A stretch of DNA of 64,000 nt from Gonocerus acuteangulatus (lineage: Eukaryota > Arthropoda > Insecta > Hemiptera > Coreidae), in NCBI GenBank assembly GCA_946811695.1, contig OX328132.1, positions 54,757,359-54,821,358 on the forward strand, written 5' to 3'. Of this stretch, positions 1 to 11,863 are shown piece by piece (the first letter of the stretch is position 1; every line of letters starts with the position of its first letter). Made by a program: the position numbers and the translations under genes. Under the pieces are notes generated by a model. It saw nothing but the letters and a program-made list of their open reading frames with translations, was not told the origin of the DNA and made no database searches.

Positions 1-840
1 TCAGTTTTATGTTACGGCCCTTTCCACGATATTAACACCTTTAAATAGTAATACAAAAATAAATAAAAAAGATAAGAAAACGCAAAAAATATAAAAATGT
101 GAAAATGTTTTTAGAAGTAATGATGTTGATTGAAAACGTATTCATGGAAAATTCTGATAATTATCCTAGGAAAATGCAATAAACTTCGTTAATACTCGTC
201 CCTAATACATAGAATGAAAGGACTGGATTGAATTCCGTTGACAGATTTTATCTGTTTATACTTTCCAACATTATTCCATGAAGATCACTCTGGCTTTTCA
301 CCTGAGATCAGCATTCCTCATACCCTGTGAACCTCGATATAACATTTTGATGGTTACCCGCGGTCACATCCCTGGGTCTTGCCCCCTTCTCCCTTACTTG
401 CTTGCCTACCAGCTAACACCCTCTAACTATCAAGAATCCATGTAAAACTATTAATGCAGCATTTTCTAAAAGGGGGAGTTCTTTCTCTCATTACGGATGA
501 AGGATTGATCGTGGTTTTCTCACTGAGTAAGTCGAGTAAGTCGTTGAGGGTCTCGAGGGTGTAGCCTGAGTTATTTAAACATAAGGCATGGGGTTGCTAA
601 AAACAAGTCACTTCGCGACTTTCGAATTCATAATTATATGTCATTTGTTTCATGTTTCACGAATATTTGTTGGCTAATGGTCCCTATGTTATTAACCAAT
701 ATTTCTTCTTTGGGAGAGCGGGGAGCGGGAGGCTAGTTATATTAAGGCCTCCTTGATCTCCAAACCATAACATACTCCAATATATTATCGTAGAAGCGTT
801 TGCATGAAAGCAGCAACCATTAGTCGCCAAATTTCAGATG
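1..840. other. No feature recognised
   Basis: AT-rich single-copy-looking sequence. I see no open frame, repeat end or RNA-like block that I can support. Confidence 0.4.
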
Positions 841-845
841 AACAC

Positions 846-848
<3 letters not shown>

Positions 849-941
<93 letters not shown>

Positions 942-1107
942 GGCGCATCTACATCTAGGTCATTAGCGCCGACATCCAGGGTGTAGCGAGGAATTTTACC
1001 AGTGAGCCAGCAGGGATGATAAAATTCCTGCCGGAGGTTGGGAATCGAAACCCACCATCTCCCGCTTATGAATCCAAGGCGCTAGCCATTAGACCACGGG
1101 AGACCAC
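849..1107 (-). mobile_element. tRNA-derived SINE with about 90-nt oligo-A tail
   Basis: Read on the minus strand, the element starts GTGGTCTCCCGTGGTCTAAT, a tRNA-like head with a box A-like segment. A box B-like GTTTCGATTCC follows near 1046, then a body, the 3' domain (TCGGCGCTAATGACCTAGAT, then GATGCGCCGT) and an oligo-A run, seen on the plus strand as T from 849 to 939. AACACTGA flanks both sides (841-848 and 1110-1117), a target-site duplication. The uninterrupted long tail suggests a recent insertion. A LINE machinery acting in trans is inferred. The same 3' domain follows a 5S rRNA head at 35928. Confidence 0.8.
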
Positions 1108-1117
1108 AAAACACTGA

Positions 1118-2090
1118 AATTGTTTTAACGTTTGAAGGAAAATACATAAAATAGCAATGTAATATATATTATTGAAGGAAATGAAATGCTCTACAACCCT
1201 ATAACCGTTATTTTTTTTTAGGTTGCATCGTTGAAGAGTTATCCGGTCATAAAATGTGCAGCAAAAGTTTTTTTTTCCAAATTGACAGGCTTTCAAGAAA
1301 GGATATTTCTAAAACTATAGATATCACGAAAAACTTCATTCAGTAGAACACTTAGCAAATTCAATCAGCTTTCATTTGTTATAGAATATTTGTTTCCGAG
1401 ATATAATAGGAAACCCGAAAAATGGGACCTTCTAACCCCCCCCCCCCACGGGTCAAAGGCTACGGGCTAGGACTTTTGATAAGTTCACCTCCTAACCAGC
1501 CCTAAAACAGTTACGAAGTCAACATTTTTTTCCAAAAATTTACATCTATAACTCTTCGTTGCCTGGACTGTACATTCCTTCAGAAATTAATATAATCGGA
1601 CCTTGTTATACTGAGTGTTCTGGCATTTTGGAGGAATATGGTACGTACAAGAATCCTTAGCAGTAAAAATGTCACTCATTTATTTTATGATCCCAGTGAT
1701 AAAACTACCTGCCTTACATCCGAACCTATGTACGGTAGTGGCTCCAAAGGGAGGCTGAGGAACCACCCTTTATGCCGGGGTGGCAGTTTCGAAGCAGGCC
1801 ATCCAACGAATGTTTTATGGGCATTGTACGCATTTAATATAGGGGCCGAGGGTCGCTGCTCTCCGATAGAGAAATGAATTTGGAATTTTCTGGTCGCTTA
1901 GCCTGCCCTGGGTCTGGTTGATGGTCCATGAAAATGTGGGGTCGGTTCTTCCCCTCACGAATCAACTGTCTTTTCCTCTGGCCACTGAATATACAATTCA
2001 ATCCCACCCTTGGTAGAAAAGTTCGCATCGTATCGCTAGTGAAATGGATTGAGATTCTAAATCTGTGAATGCAGCTGTGTATGCTTTAAC
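1118..2090. other. No feature recognised
   Basis: Mixed-composition DNA with short homopolymers, including C10 near 1437. The short open frames at 1638-1877 and 1834-2028 overlap on opposite strands and show no recognisable domain, so I do not call them genes. Confidence 0.35.
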
Positions 2091-2092
2091 AG

Positions 2093-2740
2093 TGTTGGGC
2101 AAAAATCATTCAGAATAATGAACAATGAATGATGAATAAATCTGTTTTTTCATTCTGATTAATGAGTAATTTTTCATTCATTATTCAGCGATTCAATGAA
2201 TAACGCATTTTTTTCTTTTTATTTGAATTCAATAAAAATGATTTATTGAATGAAAGTTATTTGTTCCAATGACATTTTTTTTAATAAAATTCATTCATTG
2301 GACTGCATTTTTTTGTTCAATACATCTGATTTATTTTAAGAATATTTTCTAGTAGAAATGATTACGTTCATTAAAATGTATCTTACTTATAATGAAAATT
2401 ATTGATTTAAGTAAGATTGCTCACTGAACTTTGAAGGAATCTGAGTATCTTGCTCCATGAAACACGTTATTTTAAATGTATAAAAATAATGAATGAGTAA
2501 TGAAAAATAATTAATTATTCATTAAATAAAAGAAATCATGCAATGAATAATTCAATAAACAAATAAATTCTTATTCAATGAAAATGTATTAAATAATGAG
2601 CCAAACCTGTTATTCATTTAATAAAAAATAAATCCGTGGATGAATAATTTATTCAATGAATAAATTCTTATTCCATAAAAAGTTATTTGAATGATTATTA
2701 AATACAAAAATTGTTCAATGATGATGGATTGTTGTTGTTA
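2093..2740. mobile_element. Degenerate ATTCA-rich element with hAT-like left end
   Basis: The segment opens with CAGTGTTGGGCAAAAATCAT, which resembles termini of hAT-type nonautonomous elements. It then consists of diverged ATTCATT/AATGAATAA motifs on both strands. A possible partner end, GAGCCAAACCTG, lies near 2598-2609 and is only a partial inverted match. I find no clear 8-bp target duplication, so the class and right boundary are uncertain. Confidence 0.35.
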
Positions 2741-2820
2741 TACTGTACTATATATATTATAGTATGCATGTACTGAACATCAGAATCAGAATATTTTGTA
2801 TTGAGACATCTGCCTTTATA

Positions 2821-2823
<3 letters not shown>

Positions 2824-2864
<41 letters not shown>
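2824..2864. repeat. (TA)n microsatellite
   Basis: Uninterrupted alternating TA for about 40 bases, running into a short ACACACATATATGTGTGT palindromic patch. Confidence 0.9.
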
Positions 2865-2874
<10 letters not shown>

Positions 2875-2969
2875 TGTGTGTATTCTTTATGTAAAGGCTT
2901 TTTAGGTCAAAAACTTTTAATTATTTCGTTCCTGCCATATTTTTGGTCTGTAGAAGGTCTGCGTCTTTT

Positions 2970-3047
2970 ATCGTAAATTTACCTCTACTATATATTTTTT
3001 CCTTTTAGGTAAAAAGGAAATATATATAGTAGAGGTCAATTTACGAT
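2970..3047. repeat. 78-bp imperfect palindrome
   Basis: The arm starting ATCGTAAATTTACCTCTACT is repeated inverted, ending AGTAGAGGTCAATTTACGAT, around a short AGGT centre. The arms are about 37 bases with a few mismatches. It is foldback or MITE-like, and I see no target duplication. Confidence 0.7.
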
Positions 3048-3224
3048 AATATATATAAATATATCGATAGATTTTTTTTTTTTAGTGAATGGCGTTTTTA
3101 TCCAGCGGCGTTTCTCTTCACCTAGTTTTCGCGCAATATTTCGCTGAAATCCTATCCAGCTTTGCCAGGCTCATCATAAATCATAAAACAATTGAGTCCC
3201 ACGGGAAGAAAAACACCATAAAAA

Positions 3225-3243
3225 ACACACACACATATATATG

Positions 3244-3309
<66 letters not shown>
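3225..3309. repeat. (AC)n-(TA)n compound microsatellite
   Basis: Two AC runs (near 3227-3235 and 3249-3286) pass directly into a TA run to 3309. Confidence 0.9.
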
Positions 3310-3856
3310 GTATCTTCAGGCGTCTAAAGAATGTAATAAATCTTCAATTATTTTATCTCCATTTACGCATTTATAAAAGTTAACTAATTGACTGGCGTGC
3401 AGCAATAAGGAGGTAGCTCTATTTATGGGAATTTTTAGGTCAGAACATTATCATAGATTTAAAAATTATCTAAATCTTCTGGTACAATAATGAAGCAGCT
3501 CTGGTGCATACAGCCAGCTCTTAAAAACTGAGAAAAGCAACGAGCCACGCACACAAATATGTTCGGAGAGATGAGATGAAATTCTATAATGCATTAAAAT
3601 GAGTAGCTTCTTGAGCTACACTCTAAAAAAGGTAGGATAAGGTAGGTGGCTATGTTATGATAAAAAAAAATGGGGAAAAATCAAGAAACAAAGTTTTACA
3701 GTGTTTTTTTTTTTTTTTTTTTTAACTTGCCAAAAATGTAAAAATTTACGCCCTTTAATAGTGAATAATGTATGCAAATCTACACATGTATAATATTTAA
3801 CTAAAAGTAGTTTTTGTTTCGATCTATCTATTTATACTTGCTCCAGGTCGATTAAA

Positions 3857-4070
3857 TTTTTTTTTTCTTGGCGTATCACCTACTTGGGCTATTAGCGCCC
3901 GGCTATCTTAGCGTGGAGGCAAGGACCAGACGGTCACCCATCCATGCACTGAATAGAAAAGGATAAAAGTAGAAAGAAAAGGTTGATGACCGTTGATATG
4001 TAATTTCGCGGGAAGTTGGGGTGCGATCCTGGAACTAGACCGTGAGGTGGCGCTACCGTGGCGGAATTAC
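3857..4070 (-). mobile_element. SINE with 5S-like internal motif, minus strand
   Basis: Read on the minus strand, the 3' half contains ATGGATGGGTGACCG, matching the internal control segment of the 5S-derived copy at 35928 (GAATGGGTGACCG). It then has AGCCGGGCGCTAATAGCCCA and a short oligo-A tail. The 5' half is diverged and I could not align it confidently to 5S. No target duplication was found. Confidence 0.6.
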
Positions 4071-4620
4071 GAACTACTTCCATCGACTCCGCCGTCTCTT
4101 TAGGCAGTATATGATCATTTTCTTCTATTCAAATCAACATATTTTTATTGATATATTTACATTTTACAACTTTTCCTATAGAGATTTTAAAAAGTGACCC
4201 AAAATGTGTGATTATTGTTTTAAAATAGGCAGTAGATTAGCAAAGGACGATCTGCAATATCACCTACCGGACCACATTATATCATAATTTATAAATAAAA
4301 AAAAAATCTAAAAAAAAGCTTTTTTGAATTATACTGAGGAGTTTTTATACACAACATTTTATAAAGATTGGAAGAGAAGAATTATTGCTTTCATATAATT
4401 GAATGACAATTTTAATACACTGAAACCTAAATAATTATGTCTCTGATGCTGAATGCATATTTATTCAATGACCTTCTGCCTATTTAAAAAAAAAAAAATG
4501 TTGGGGTTTATGTCATTAATGTGTTGAGGTGAACGCACATAAAACTCTGTGAGGCGGAAAAATAGCATTACAAAATCCGTTTTGCTTCGTTATTTATTGT
4601 TTTCACATATAATATTACTC

Positions 4621-5136
4621 ATGCCTCCTCATGCCTGATGGAACCGGCATAAGGACTCCATTATCAACATGTACTAGTGTCTACCATGCCGAACTGATGG
4701 CGATAAAGGAGGCTATGAATCAGTGTATGAACCTCGAGGGAAATGTTGTAATCTGTAGTGACTCAAATAGTGCACTCTTGGCGATCCATGACAAGTTCAC
4801 TAAGGACCCACTCCCTCAGTTCACTCTACAATAGTGTACGATGACATTTGTCGACGAGACTCAGTGGTAATTACAAGGCTGTGTATTGGACACACACGTC
4901 TAACACATGGCCATTATCTTGTCGGGAGGTGTCGTCAAACGTATAAACATTGTGGTGATGTACTTACCGTGGATCATATTTTAGCGGAATGCTCCCAGTT
5001 GCAAAGAGCCAGGGATTGGTTTGATATTTACAGTAGGGACATTTTGAATAAAGCAGAAAAATATCAGAATGTTATTGATTACCTTAATTTTATTAAAGCA
5101 CACAAACATACCTAAAAATGTAACATCCCTTGAAAT

Positions 5137-5198
<62 letters not shown>

Positions 5199-5340
5199 TT
5201 TAGATTAAAATATAATATTGTATAATATAAACATTAGTAAAGATTTTAAATTTCAAACATTATATAATATTCGGCTAACTTAAACAGTAGGGTATTGTGC
5301 TAAAGGCCATTGTAGTCGACGCACAATAAATTATATAAAA
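4621..5340 (+). pseudogene. LINE ORF2 3' fragment: RNase H piece, C-terminal Cys/His motif, 3' UTR
   Basis: Two open stretches in different frames are visible. The first (4631-4834) reads as an RNase H fragment: HAELMAIKEA holds the conserved Glu and CSDSNSALLAI the third acidic residue. The second (4834-5115) begins after the loss of the GH...ADILTKEA part that the sister copy at 52020 keeps. It carries VITRLCIGHTRLTHGH and the Cys/His motif KHCGDVLTVDHILAEC. The 3' UTR to about 5340 is interrupted by a (TA)n tract and ends in oligo-A. Both copies derive from the same I-like, RNase H-bearing non-LTR family. This one is 5'-truncated, internally deleted and inactive. Confidence 0.8.
5140..5197. 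repeat. (TA)n microsatellite within LINE 3' UTR
   Basis: An alternating TA run sits between the LINE stop codon and its UTR segment beginning GATTTAGATT. The copy at 52020 lacks this run, so it expanded locally. Confidence 0.9.
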
Positions 5341-5478
5341 AAAAAAAATATTCACAGCACTTATGGGGAAAAAAATCACAATTATTTTATTTTATTTTAG
5401 AGCCGTACGTCGTATGTGATGTAAATGAATTACTATTGCCCTTCGAGGAGGATGTTCAAACTCACTTAGTTTTGCTCC

Positions 5479-5480
<2 letters not shown>

Positions 5481-5526
<46 letters not shown>
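5481..5526. repeat. (TA)n microsatellite
   Basis: Uninterrupted TA run. No gene is visible between 5530 and 5878. Confidence 0.9.
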
Positions 5527-5531
<5 letters not shown>

Positions 5532-5878
5532 TTTCCTTTTAAATGTACCGCTTTTAGAAGCGGTTTAGTTTATTGAACTACATGTACCATAAAAGGTAGT
5601 ATATCATAGATATGTTTTTCTTTTGTTTATTTTAGTTTTTTTTTTCTTTTAAGTATTCTTAGTTGCCATTACAATTATCTTATTAACGGTAAATTACAGT
5701 CAGTAAGGTCCGCTTTGCTTCAATAAAAATGCAATTTTTTCATTGTTTAATCCGGTGTCAACAATAGGTTTCTTTTACAGGCCAATTTATTATTTTCTTA
5801 TTAATTTCGTTTCTGTATTCACTGAAAAATGTGCAATTGTAAATGATGTGCTGTGCTATCACAAGGACACGATGTTTC

Positions 5879-7096
5879 TTTTAGCGCGGTTCCTCCCTCC
5901 CTTCATAGGGAGGAACCCTGCTTATAAGGTTGATCTCATGAAACAATCCGGAAGTGCCGACTAGAACATTTTGCGTTTCAGAACCCCTAGAAACCGAATA
6001 TATATATATGTATATATTTGTCTGTTCGCGGCATTGCTCAGAGAGTAATGGCCCGATTTTGATGAAATTTGGTACAAAAATCTTTCGTCTAATTTGAAAG
6101 GTCAAGTTCGTTAACCAGCAGAATCCGCCAACTGGAAGATGGCGTTTGGGGCGAAATTCGCGCAAAAAAATCGTAACGCTTACGTTTTTGAGTTCATAAG
6201 CTTGTAAGTACTCGTTTTATAGGCTTCTTGGGCTAGGAAAACGAATGAAACCATTTTCAAGGCGATAGCTTTAACCGGTTTCGAATAAATTGGAAAAATA
6301 GTTTTTGAATACTGTTTTTGGTTTGGGTACTTAGAATCATGGGATTCAGTTGAAACCTTACTAAATGCTCTACAATAAAGGTTCTGATGAAAGTTTTGAT
6401 TAGGCGATGTCAATCGGAGAAATAAGTGCTTAAAACTTTAAAGTAATTGATTTCGATTACTCGAACTGTTCTTTTTGTCTTTGATTTTGGTACTTAGAAT
6501 TATGGGATTCAGTTGAAACATTTTCTGCATGTTCTACTTTCATTAAAACTAATATGTTGAAATTTTTGTTACGTTTGGAGTTAAGGAAGGGTTAGAATAA
6601 AATATTTTATTAACAGACATAAAAAGTTTTGGTAATTTTGTATACTTTCCTTAATATCTCGAAAAAGGTTGAGAATCTTGGTGAACGGAAGATTACCATT
6701 AGAAAGCTTACTAAATACTCTACAAAAAAGGTTCTGAAGAAAGTTTATTCGAACGGTTCTTTTTGTCTGTTTTATTCCTTGTTATTTTTTAATTGCTTAT
6801 AGTCGGATAATGTATTTGACAATAAAACAGATTAAGTAAAATAAGAAGATAAATTTATTGTTAAAAATGTAGCGTTCAAAGAGAGAGATCCCAAGGCTTT
6901 CCAAATGCCTCTGAGCGGAGGCCTTTCTGGCCGACTTATGGGATGGCCGACCCATACAGGTAAGATCATAAATCAAGACCTTTCAAGACTGGTGGAACCA
7001 AAATAATAACTGATTCTATTTTAATCTTTCCACATTAGACTAGGGATAAGAACGGAACCGCGCTAAGATGATGCAGTTCCTGCGAATCGGATTTTT
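5879..7096 (+). mobile_element. HP family repeat, copy A
   Basis: Near-complete copy of the dominant local repeat. It begins TTTTAGCGCGGTTCCTCCCT, which folds into a hairpin with an 11-bp stem (GGTTCCTCCCT against AGGGAGGAACC). Next come a short TA tract, TTTGTCTGTTCGCGG and TGATGAAATTTGGTACAAAA. It ends with GGAACCGCGCTAAGATGATG and GCAGTTCCTGCGAATCGG before a T run. No coding capacity is visible. The short open frames here recur in other copies only because the repeat recurs. The segment GGGATTCAGTTGAAAC appears twice inside. Confidence 0.8.
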
Positions 7097-7099
7097 TAA

Positions 7100-8895
7100 A
7101 AATTTTAAATCTATCAAAATAAGACAGAAAAGGCTCGTGTCCAGTGTAGTTAAAAATTTGTTTGTATTTTATTTATTGTGAAAGTTGTGTATGTTTGGAA
7201 TGTATAAGTGGTGCCCTTATTAGAGGTCTACCATCGATTCTATTTTTAATATATATATTTTAAATGGGGTTTTGACAATTTATTGCATTCTATGGGTAGT
7301 GAGGAATCTTTTGAGACTGCTATGGCCATACGATTAGATATTTCATCGCCTTGCCAGCCAAATGTCCCTTTATCCATTTAAAATATATTGTGTGCATATT
7401 TTGGCATGCTCTTAAAAGTTGTCTTATGTTTTCTATTTGTGTATCATAGTGTCAGTTTTACCCAACATTGACAACAACTACCGAATTTCACAGATTCAAC
7501 GTTGAATAATAACACAGACGATAGATTTTTTTTTTAAAAAAACAACAACATAACAAACAAAACACATTGCTATAAAAACTACAAGTGATGGAATTTTTCG
7601 AGTATTTTTTTCAGATTCAGCATGCGGAAATCCATGGGAAAACTCAGATAAACTCATGATATTTTTGGGTCACAGACCTGTGTTATCAAACACTGTTTAG
7701 ATTCTTAAGAGCTACAGATCTTTATCATAAAATATAATTAACTTAAATAGTAAAAAAACATACAAATATTAAAACATAAAATATTTTATCGTTGTTTTAC
7801 AATCCTTGATTATATTACATTTGGTTTGGCTATTATTAAGTATATTTTATTTACAACAGTTTTTTTTTTTCCAATTATTATTTGATTTTTTATCTCTTTT
7901 CCTCAATTTTTCGCAATATTATTTCTAGTTATTACTTTTTACAAATACAATATGCAACAAGAACAAAAAAAAAAAAAAAAAAAAAGAAAGAAATTAATAT
8001 GTTTAGATTCTGAACTGCCAAAATATTAAGCGCCATAAATACATCTGACCGCGCAATTGAAATTCTATTTAATCAAGGATGGGTAGACTGGCTCTGAAAA
8101 TGTTGTTCGTTTCGATTCCTAATGTCGCGGAATTAATTAATCCCCCAGTAGAGGAATTCAATTCTAGAGAAAATTAGGAAATTCCTTTCAGCAACTCAAG
8201 TTGCGGAGAATATTAAAAGTGATTAAGACGAAACCAGAGATGAAGGATTGATTTACAGCTCGTTGCCATAGGGTGTGCATAGGTTATTTCTAAAAACGTA
8301 CACTTTTCGTATTATCATATTTTTTTCTCTATTTCCTCCCTATAGAAACCCTATAGAGAGGGAGTTTATTCTGCATGTCCCATGCTTTGCATATGACAAA
8401 CATTTTTTGCATATATTACATTTTCGTTTTAGATATACAGATTTTATGTACAAAATATTTACAATTTATATACATTCATTATGATTTTTTTATACAATAT
8501 CACTTAGTGAGAGGCGTGATATTGTTATTTAATTTCTTTATAATTTTAATATATCTAACCTTATGTATATCTAATGTAATGTAAGTCTCGTATCAAATGT
8601 AATGCTTATAGAATAGAATTTACAAAATTACGCAATAACAATAATCTAAATTTAAAATTTAAAAAAGCAAAGAAAAAATTACAAAATAAAACGTACAGTA
8701 AATATAAAGATAACAGAAAATCATTGTTCATCCTCTTTCTTTACTGATACATGAGCTTTGCCAACAACAAAGAGGTTCCAAATCTAATATCTTAATCATG
8801 TACCTTCGTTTACCGATATGATAAGTTTTCCTAGAGCAAGTGGATATTTATCGTAGAGTTTCTTTGGGCTTATTCGCCACTCCTTTTTGTCTTTT
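7100..8895. other. No feature recognised
   Basis: AT-rich DNA with A and T runs (for example near 7970). Open frames at 8275-8584 overlap in two frames and are low complexity. Confidence 0.35.
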
Positions 8896-8904
8896 TAATA
8901 GTAT

Positions 8905-9088
8905 TTATTAAATCGCTGTGGATTTGTATAAGTAATAAAGAGACGGACAAACACATGATAGACGATTTTGACATAGCCTATGACACCTACCTGTGTGCCA
9001 AGTTTGGTCAAAATCGGTCGAACGATGTGGAAAACAAACGGGCAACAAGCAGACAGACAGACAAATACCAGATTTTTATATATATAGA
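8905..9088 (+). repeat. Fragment of ACTAGCT-family interspersed repeat
   Basis: Contains GCTGTGGATTTGTATAAGTA, then CCTGTGTGCCAAGTTTGGTC and AAAATCGGTCGAACG, ending in ATTTTTATATATATAG. The same blocks make up the tandem section at 41350-41710. No coding sequence is visible. Confidence 0.65.
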
Positions 9089-9504
9089 TTGGCATACATT
9101 TTGTATTAAAACTGTTTAATTACCTACTAACTGTTTATTATATGCTCTAAACATTTTGCTTCATCTGACGCCTCTTCAGGCTTTGTTTTGTACACGTTTG
9201 TATTTATATAGCTTTAAGCCAGTGATGGACATTACCAATCAGTTGTTTAAATACATTTTTTATAGATATGAATATATATAAAAATAAAACATCTATCATA
9301 ATAATTCATTTATTATTAATGATGTGTTTTTATTTCAATTTGTTAAATACTTTAAAAATCTACTAATTTAATTTATAAACATATTTATCGTATAAACACA
9401 ACGGTAATAGGAAACTAGTACATATTTAAAGGGATTTCATATCTCTAGCTTCAATAATGAAATTCATAAAATGTAACAATCATATTTATTAGGCTATTCT
9501 ATAA

Positions 9505-9745
9505 AACACAGGGTCAGAGGACTAATGCTTTGGAGGATTTGTGTTCAAAACTCGGGTGTTTACTAAAGATGTCATCTTGAAATGTCGTCGTTAAAGGGGG
9601 GATACGGGGCACCAGATCGTCCTTCGTTCTATCCCGCCATTATTTCATTTAATTTGTTCAGCTAGGGAGAAATCAGGTGACAGGAGCATATTACTAACCG
9701 CACTATCCCCCTAGTTTTTCGAATGATCAAGATTCAGATACCTTT
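9505..9745 (+). mobile_element. Diverged tRNA-derived SINE (S3 family)
   Basis: A box B-like GTGTTCAAAACTC near 9542 is followed by ACTAAAGATG and, downstream, CGCACTATCCCCCTAG and GATTCAGATACC. These match the order of blocks in the full S3 copies at 37325 and 60233. It is heavily diverged, and its end runs into the 44-bp array. Confidence 0.5.
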
Positions 9746-10265
9746 CCTCTCCTTCCTGGAATGAGCCCCTAGTCCTAAGATCGACGAGTATCCCCCTGTC
9801 CTGAATAATCCCTAATCCTGAGACTAAGGAGTACCCCCCTGTCCTGAATAAGTCCCAAATCCTAAGAATGAGGAGTAATCCCCTGTCCTGGATAAGCCTC
9901 TAGTCCTAAGTGTAATGGAAACCCCCACATCCTGGATAAGCCCTTAATACTAATAGTGAGAAGTACTCCCCTGTCCTGAATAAGCCCCTAGTACAAAGAG
10001 TGAGGAGTACTCCCCTATCCTGAATAAGCCCCAAATCCTAAGAATGAGGAGTACTCCCTTGTCCTGAATAAGCCCCTAGTACTAAGAGCGAGGAGAAACC
10101 CCCCTCTCCTGGATAAGCCCCTAGTACTAAGAGTGAGGAGTACTCTCCTTTCCTGGATAAGCCCCTAGTACTAAGAGTGAGGAGTACTCCCCTTTCCTGG
10201 ATAAGCCCCTAGTACTAAGAGCGAGGAAAAGTCCTCCTGTCGTGGATAAGTCCCACGTCCAGCAA
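9735..10265. repeat. 44-bp minisatellite, about 12 units
   Basis: Units contain GTCCTGAATAAGCCCCTAGT then CTAAGAGTGAGGAGTACTCC. The GTCCTG anchor recurs at 9753, 9798, 9841, 9885, 9929, 9973, 10017, 10061, 10106, 10150, 10194 and 10239, a spacing of 43-45. Units differ by point changes, so the array is not freshly homogenised. Confidence 0.9.
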
Positions 10266-10269
10266 GTCA

Positions 10270-11828
10270 GGACATCTCGCCTGTCAGCTTAATTGGTGGC
10301 TTTCTGTGGAAGTCAAATCGCCTGAACTTCGTAAAGGGTGCCCCGTAGTAGAGTCAGTGTCAATGAGTGTTCCGTGTTAAAAGTCAAACTTGATCAATTT
10401 CGAGCTTGGGGAGTGTCAGTCATCTTCCACCAATTCATGTAGGCCTCGGCAACACCTCCTTCCTCCGATCCCTTCATTAGAGTAATTGGGGAGTTTACCT
10501 TCGCATATTTTTGCGAGTTTCTGTGCCTTCGGGCGCTCAGATCATCTTCTATCTCTCTTATCATCTCTCACTGGGTCATACGTATAATACGGGGGGGGGG
10601 GGGGTCCCGATATAAGGGCCACTAATGAAATAACATTTAAACCGTTAGAAATATCGCCAACAGTGTTTGTAGCTTTCATCGAGGAACTTTCATAATTTTT
10701 TAGTCCTAAAAAATTGAGTTTTAACTGTTGGCCACTCACTGAAATGTCGTGTTTCCTTTTTACCCCATATTTTTGTGTAACGAAGTAGTGGAGATTATGG
10801 ACAAAAATCATTAACCACGAATTATTTTCAAATAAACATTTTTATTAATTGAAATCAACTCAAAACAAGGTAACAACAGTATAATAATGCTTACTATACG
10901 GCTATAATAATATTAATTGTAATATTTGTAATATTAATAGAAATAATATAAAATATATTATAACAATATTATAAAATATATTATAACTGTAACATATAAT
11001 GTAGTAATAAACTCTTTATGTCTGCCTCTAAGGAAGCCGGAAGGGCCATCAGGGCGTGAATATCTTTTTTCTTGATAAAAATTAATAACAATTTCTTTTA
11101 AGTTGATATATTGTTTCAACCAGTATTTATATAAAAGTTTTTTCTCTGCGGTGAACACGTTCCCACATTTTTTACATTTAATATAATATTTAACTGGAAG
11201 TCTTTCTAATATTGCTTAATATTTCTTTAAGAGCATCCTGCTGATCAAATTGAATCATTTACCCGAGGATTGATGCAGTTTTCTTGGATTTATCCACATT
11301 TTTTCAAATTTGGAAGAAAAAATAAATTGTATTATGTGATGGATCTAAAAATAAAAATCTTTGGAATCGGCAACTTTCGGCAAACTAAATTACCCTCAGT
11401 ACGTTATACTTGAGGTAAACATTAAGCTCTAAAAAAACTTGAGATGTTTGCAGATGAAGTTTTTTTGCTATGGTCTATCAAAATTTTGTACATAAGAAAA
11501 ATGTCAAAGATTAATGAAGAATAATTCAGAATAAATAATAAGGGAGTAATTACCCGTAACCAAGTATATCAGATAAAAAAAGGAATAGTTTGGACGTAAT
11601 TTCCTTCGGATGACTTAATAAAAACACGGTCGTATCTTCAACTGGAGGTTCAAACTGATTGTTGGTATAAAGCCGGTTTTAAGGACTTTGCCTTGTTTTT
11701 AATACTACTAATGTGTTTGTTGTTCCAAATAAAACTAATATTTATTAGTTTTATACGATTTTAATTCCTTGAATAGTTTCTAAACTTAGCAAGAGGATTA
11801 AAAATTAAATATAAGAAAACAAAAATTC
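10270..11828. other. Mostly featureless; one weak open stretch
   Basis: Apart from the minus-strand open stretch listed separately and a G13 run near 10590, I see no gene, repeat end or RNA in this AT-rich interval. It may belong to the interior of the element that ends at 11858, but the other end was not found. Confidence 0.3.
10958..11217 (-). CDS. Unrecognised open stretch with a CxxC pair
   Basis: From about 11217 down to the stop at 10958 the minus strand is open for about 85 codons. It includes VKYYIKCKKCGNVF, a C-x2-C pair as in the first half of a zinc finger, then basic and aromatic residues including YSRPDGPSGFLRGRH. No matching His/Cys pair is visible. Upstream an in-frame stop lies at an AAATATTAAG that could be a splice acceptor. 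The last 15 or so residues are low complexity. It could be an isolated exon, a transposon gene remnant or chance. I do not recognise the family. Confidence 0.2.
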
Positions 11829-11829
11829 A

Positions 11830-11863
11830 GGTTTTTGTCCATTGGACGTTACACTGTGCGGCG
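11830..11863 (-). mobile_element. Transib-like terminus with RSS-like structure
   Basis: Read on the minus strand: CGCCG, then heptamer CACAGTG (11852-11858), a 13-base spacer (11839-11851), then ACAAAAACC (11830-11838). Heptamer and nonamer equal the consensus of V(D)J recombination signals, and Transib termini are related to these. The flanking CGGCG (11859-11863) fits the GC-rich 5-bp Transib target. The partner end was not found. It abuts a SINE body at its CGGCG, as if the element had inserted there. Confidence 0.5.

Noticed and set aside
9735..10265. A CRISPR-like array
   Set aside because: The 44-bp units are contiguous, with no unique spacers, and the DNA is eukaryotic.
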